From Apostichopus japonicus (taxonomy: Eukaryota; Echinodermata; Holothuroidea; Aspidochirotida; Stichopodidae): a DNA stretch of 64,000 nt. The stretch covers positions 14,140,269 to 14,204,268 of the forward strand of contig NC_092572.1 in NCBI RefSeq assembly GCF_037975245.1, in the 5' to 3' direction. The notes under the pieces were generated by a model. The model was not told the DNA's origin. It was given only the letters and a program-made list of their open reading frames with translations, and ran no database searches. Made by a program: the position numbers and the translations under genes. This document shows, piece by piece, positions 60,187-64,000 of the stretch (positions are counted from its first letter, which is position 1; every line of letters starts with the position of its first letter).

Positions 60187-62215
60187 GTAAGCTGTTGATT
60201 TCTTCAAAGATAACATCATTTGAATGTGCAATGGTTTCGAACTTCGCTCAATAGGGTTGAATGCTTAGCATTTATTTCATTTAGTCTCATTATCTAGTTT
60301 TTTAGTTCGATCATTATTACTTGGCCTATACGTATATTGGATAATATCACGGATATTAATCGACTGAAAGAACCGATTCACACTGAGTTTACGGTAACTA
60401 TACTTTAAATCTTAAAGTTTGGACCCACATTAAAAATATATGGTGCTGATAAATCGGTAGCATGTGATATGAAGATACAGTCAGAGTGGAGAATATGTGT
60501 AATCCCGACAAATGCATTAATTGATTTCAATAATTTTCGAACTACATCTAAAGAAATATACGTATCAAAATCTTTCTATCCAATATACACTACTCTATGC
60601 AGTATATTTTATTAGATCAATATGGTAACGTTCAATTAGTCTAATCTTTGTTTTACTTTTCCAGGAGTTTTTTTTACATACTAAACAGCGTTCCCCAGTA
60701 CAGATATTTGCCCATCACCTCCTCCTCACACAAAAACAAATTCTCCCTCAAAGTTTAGATACTAATTTTCTACTTAATTGGATATTTCAATGTCATCATT
60801 TCTCCTTCTTATATTTCTTACCCAATGGTTTGTGTTAAATGTTATATATTGCTCCCAAGAACATCAATAAAGATTTGCACATTGGACTCTAGCCTTAGAC
60901 AATAAACAAACACATCGGCTTTTATAGGAGATAGGAGTGTGAAGATAAACTGCGCATTTGAATGAAATTTTGTCAATTCAGAGATTCGTGAATCAAAAGA
61001 ATGGGATATTACATTAAGCACATCAGACAAATAAACCATCCTAATTCATATGTGAAAAGAAAATCAATGAAACGTTATGCTTGGTTGTGACAACACTCGT
61101 AAAAATGCTACCTTTATACTTTATAAAAGCGTTTTGATTATTTGTTTTACTACAAAATCAAATAGAACTCGTTGCACAAATTATGAACAGCAATGAAATA
61201 GAGGGAAGTGAAACTCAAAAGAAAACAATAAATCTTGTCGAAGAAAAAACAATGAAATACTTAAAGTAAAGGGAAAGTAAATAAGGCAAAACAAAAAGTA
61301 TGAAATAATACGAATCCCGACTGCAACATCCCACCTACCATCACGAAACCTACCAAGATCAACCCGAGCACCCCTTTCCACTAATGAAACAAATTGACAG
61401 AGCAGTGAAGTAGAAAGCTATGACAATGTGCATGTAGCTTCAAAAATCAGGTAGAGTTTAGGGTATAAACAAGCAGAAATGTAGCAAAATTTGTAGATGC
61501 TACGATGGCCAAAATTGGAACTTCTTTTTATCTAATTTTTTCAAGTTCGACCATCTTCCCTCAATTTATCGGATATGCGATTTGTTAAATTGGAATGCAA
61601 ACTGTTCATATCAAAACCTTCGACCTGATTCTTGAAATTGCGTCTGCCACCCTCCCTTTTACCAACAGAAAAAATCAAATTCATTTTTAGCAATATATTG
61701 CGTTATACCTAACTAAAGAACTAAGAAATTTTTAAAAGTACCAAGACAGCATAATTTGATAAGAAGAATTTTCCCAGATCCTCTCCTTAAAAAAAAGTAG
61801 TTCACTGCAATAATCTAATGATCATCCAGCCTTCTTCATAAAATCATTGATCCTCCGGTGATATTGTGTGATTTAACCACGCTGGTGATATCCCTTGTTT
61901 TGAAGTGCACCTCTAAACCCCTCCCTCCCCCAAGACCCTCAACTTCTGAATTCTTCAAAAAGGCTCTGCTAAGTACTATATGTATAAAGCTAATGATCCA
62001 CGCTTCAATGCACAGTTCCTCTGTACAGTAGTGTTTTCAACAATATCACATTGCGTTTTCATATTACTTGGGTTTGAGTTAAATAATTAATTGTTTTGGT
62101 ATCCATACAATGATGACTAAATAAAAATCGCATCGTTCAGAAAAAGCAGTGGAAATAAAATATCTGAATCATGTATTCAAAACTCAAATAAAACTTGTAC
62201 ATGCTTTTAATCTAG
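60187..62215. other. Gene 3 intron 1
   Basis: It includes a half copy of the foldback element (60373-60512). No other feature was seen. Confidence 0.45.
60373..60512 (+). mobile_element. Half copy of the 41887-42188 foldback element
   Basis: CCGATTCACACTGAGTTTACGGTAACTA, then GATAAATCGGTAGCATGTG and a TGTGTAATCCC block follow the order of the left arm of the 41.9 kb element. The right arm is absent. Confidence 0.7.
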
Positions 62216-62526
62216 TTCAACCAGCTCTTGCAAACTGGCCAGTATTCTCCATCGAGGAAGGTGGAACAGCAGTGGTGCTGTGTGTACCAAAAGGCGATGA
62301 GACGGCTTACTTCTGGAGTAAAGGAGAAGATTTTGCAACTAGCCAGAGCGTAGCGTCAAGAGTGCTTGGCATCCCTAGCTCTGATTTGGAGAAATATTCA
62401 GTGAATGAGGATGGTAGTCTCGTCATAAACAATGTTACCCTAGCAGAAGGGGAAGATATCATTGCAGAATTGTATCAGAAAATGCCAACTGTCGCGGGGC
62501 TGTGTCGATTGAGGTCACGGTGAATG
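62216..62526 (+). pseudogene. Gene 3 exon 2: Ig domain 1, frameshifted
   Basis: The acceptor is AATCTAG at 62215 (CAACCAG at 62224 would also keep phase). It shows GGTAVVLC, AYFW and GSLVINNVTLAEGED, then, after a one-base shift, YHCRIVSENANC and a strand-G SIEVTVN running into the donor AATG/GTAAGT. Confidence 0.65.
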
Positions 62527-62907
62527 GTAAGTAATGGTGTAAATTATGTGTACAGTGTACCACAGTACTGTAACTTTTAAGTAAATCTTGAAAACATACT
62601 TGGAAATATATGTACAAAATGAACATCATATTATAATAATCCTGTAAATAAATCATCCCTTATTGTTACCCTGTGGGTTATGGGTTTGTATGAACTGACT
62701 GCTGGTTGCACGGAGAATGCTCACAAAGAAATGATTGGTAGTGTATATTTTTACAGATTATTTTCGATTATTTATGGGCTCTAACTGGTTGTTACGTAAG
62801 TGTTGTGTGACACATTCAGTATTTGGTTTTTTCGAAAATTGCAAACAAACCTTCCATCATTGATTTTCTGTTGCATTTGTTATGTTCTTACATATACTGT
62901 TTTTCAG

Positions 62908-63244
62908 ATTTCACATTCGGAATCGAACAATGTGAACCAAGTGAAAGCTGTACTCTTCAAGTGGAGCCCTCTAAGAAAACCAAAATAACTTGTATGGCAA
63001 AAGGTGGCCCATCATCGTTATCTCTGAAATGGTTTAATGGTTCGAAAAGAGATGAATTCTGTTTCTAATGAACATCCCTTGAATGAAGAATCCAGTACAG
63101 TATCATAAAAAATTACGGTGCCGAAAGAGTTTGGATTACCTCTGACATGTGAAGCTGTTGCTAGTAAAGATGAACAAGCATGTGCAAGACTTGCCCATGT
63201 CAGACTGGATAAAACAGATATAGCTAAAGAACAAACAGATGCAG
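62908..63244 (+). pseudogene. Gene 3 exon 3: Ig domain 2, frameshift and stop
   Basis: The acceptor is GTTTTTCAG and the donor GCAG/GTAAAC. It shows CEPSESCTL, KITCMAKGG and LKWFNGS in one frame, then VSNEHPLNEES, the TAA, and FGLPLTCEAV..ACARLAHV in the next frame. Confidence 0.65.
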
Positions 63245-63447
63245 GTAAACTAAGGGCGTCTCCATCTATCCGTTCACCTATTAGTCTCCTCCCTAGATCC
63301 ATCCAGTCATATATCTGTCTGCCCAAACTGACTTTCTTTACTTGTTTATATGTTTTAAAAGTTTATGTTTACGTGTATGTCATATGTTTTCTATTTATGG
63401 TTATAAATGCAATGAGTCTATCGAACAAAAATGCTTTTTCTATACAG

Positions 63448-63525
63448 AAACGTCGTCAGCCAGGTGGATAATCCCGATTATTGTTGGAGCCGTGATTATT
63501 GTTTCCCTGCTGATCTATATATACG
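63448..63525 (+). CDS. Gene 3 exon 4: transmembrane segment
   Basis: TSSARWIIPIIVGAVIIV, then SLLIYIY, between CTATACAG and TACG/GTATGT, phase 1 to 1. Confidence 0.7.
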
Positions 63526-63614
63526 GTATGTAAAGTAAACTACCATAACTTACCAATACCTTTCACGAATGTCATTTTTACTAATTAATTTGTATATTTT
63601 TTCTTCACTTTTAG

Positions 63615-63648
63615 CAAGAAGGAAAAAATATGCACAAAAGAAAAAATG
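63615..63648 (+). CDS. Gene 3 exon 5: start of cytoplasmic tail
   Basis: It encodes ARRKKYAQKKK, a basic stop-transfer stretch, between CTTTTAG and AAATG/GTAAGA, phase 1 to 2. The rest of the gene lies beyond the window. Confidence 0.55.
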
Positions 63649-64000
63649 GTAAGACTTCTTTTCTTGCAAGTTTATTTGCTACAGAATTATAGTTCTAAAT
63701 AACGACGATTCAACACAATATTTAAGTTGTTCAATTGGCAAAAAAAAAAACAAACATGGTATTATTCGATATAATGCATGAATTTAATTATTTGCTTCTT
63801 TAAGTTTAAGAAATTAGAAGCTTATTTATTTCATTTCACACAAGTACCAATATAAAGAATCAAATATAGATATTAAGATATCACTAGTTTACAGCAACGC
63901 AGTTTGGGCAGTAATGTCATTGTGTGAACGGTTAGAATTATTACCATCAATCATTATTTTGTTCAGCAACGATATCCCTATAATAATGGATAAACTAAAA

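Larger units (their letters stand above)
60132..63648 (+). pseudogene. Two-Ig cell-surface receptor with frame lesions (gene 3), continues past window
   Basis: Architecture: signal-peptide exon (60132-60186), Ig1 (62216-62526), Ig2 (62908-63244), membrane span (63448-63525) and a basic cytoplasmic exon (63615-63648), all joining in phase 1 except the last, which ends in phase 2. In Ig1 the strand-F motif Y-x-C (YHC) is shifted one base out of frame near 62452-62458. In Ig2 the frame shifts by one near 63051-63057, and a TAA stands at 63106-63108. Genes 1 and 2 are lesion-free over 3.9 kb of coding sequence, so three lesions here argue for a true pseudogene over poor sequence quality. That still needs reads to confirm. 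It is related to the others in style, not closely in sequence. Confidence 0.65.

Noticed and set aside
63018-63326. 102-codon minus-strand open frame
   Set aside because: Antisense shadow of the gene 3 Ig2 exon.
1-64000. tRNA, rRNA, CRISPR or prokaryotic operon features
   Set aside because: None were recognised. Tandem repeats here have no CRISPR-like spacer structure, and gene organisation is clearly eukaryotic.
1-64000. Widespread sequencing indels as the cause of all lesions
   Set aside because: Genes 1 and 2 read through 2340 and 1578 coding bases without any correction, so general poor quality is unlikely. Single-site errors in gene 3 cannot be excluded.

Overview
The window is AT-rich, intron-rich animal nuclear DNA. 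It has multi-exon genes with GT/AG introns, metazoan-type immunoglobulin (Ig) receptors, a tyrosine-kinase-like domain, several non-LTR retrotransposons, inverted-repeat elements and many segmental duplications. There is no operon-like packing and no sign of bacterial or organellar DNA. I think an invertebrate, quite possibly an echinoderm such as a sea cucumber, but that is an inference from gene style and repeat content, not a proof.

The core is a cluster of Ig-domain receptor genes on the + strand. Gene 1 (31134-39842, 13 exons, 779 codons plus stop) encodes a signal peptide, four Ig domains, one membrane span and a tyrosine-kinase-like domain in which every catalytic motif I can align is changed (VAIK lysine, HRD aspartate, catalytic-loop asparagine, DFG aspartate). 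It is a receptor pseudokinase with a short tyrosine-rich tail. Gene 2 (47215-57805, 7 exons, 525 codons plus stop) has a nearly matching four-Ig ectodomain with matching exon lengths and phases, but ends in a short tail without a kinase. Gene 3 (60132 to beyond the window) has a signal peptide, two Ig domains, a membrane span and the start of a tail. Both its Ig exons carry reading-frame lesions, so it is probably a pseudogene. Upstream, 25284-26391 is an internally deleted, dead copy of gene 1. Almost all exon junctions are phase 1, so ectodomain and signalling exons can be exchanged without frame change.

Layout. 1-22 kb is gene-poor and repeat-built. A ~4.7 kb segment (1361-6160) is repeated directly at 17801-21871, with a shorter third copy near 44.3-45.6 kb. 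Between the first two lie tails of two minus-strand LINEs (9.03-10.15 kb), a dispersed repeat (11.4-12.8 kb, also at 54.9-56.5 kb) and, inside that repeat, a 4754-base insertion (12827-17580) with inverted ends, a ~51-base minisatellite and a reverse-transcriptase relic. 22.8-26.6 kb is a tandem, degraded copy of the gene 1 unit including its 5' flank (28.7-37.3 kb). 39.8-47.2 kb holds more flank copies, an inverted segment and a ~300-base foldback element. A nearly complete LINE with three stop/frame lesions (about 47455-50655) sits in intron 1 of gene 2.

As a working picture, the genes look like paired cell-surface recognition receptors. They share a ligand-binding ectodomain type and have alternative intracellular modules, and they evolve by tandem duplication and gene death. 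The ligand and pathway cannot be read from the sequence.
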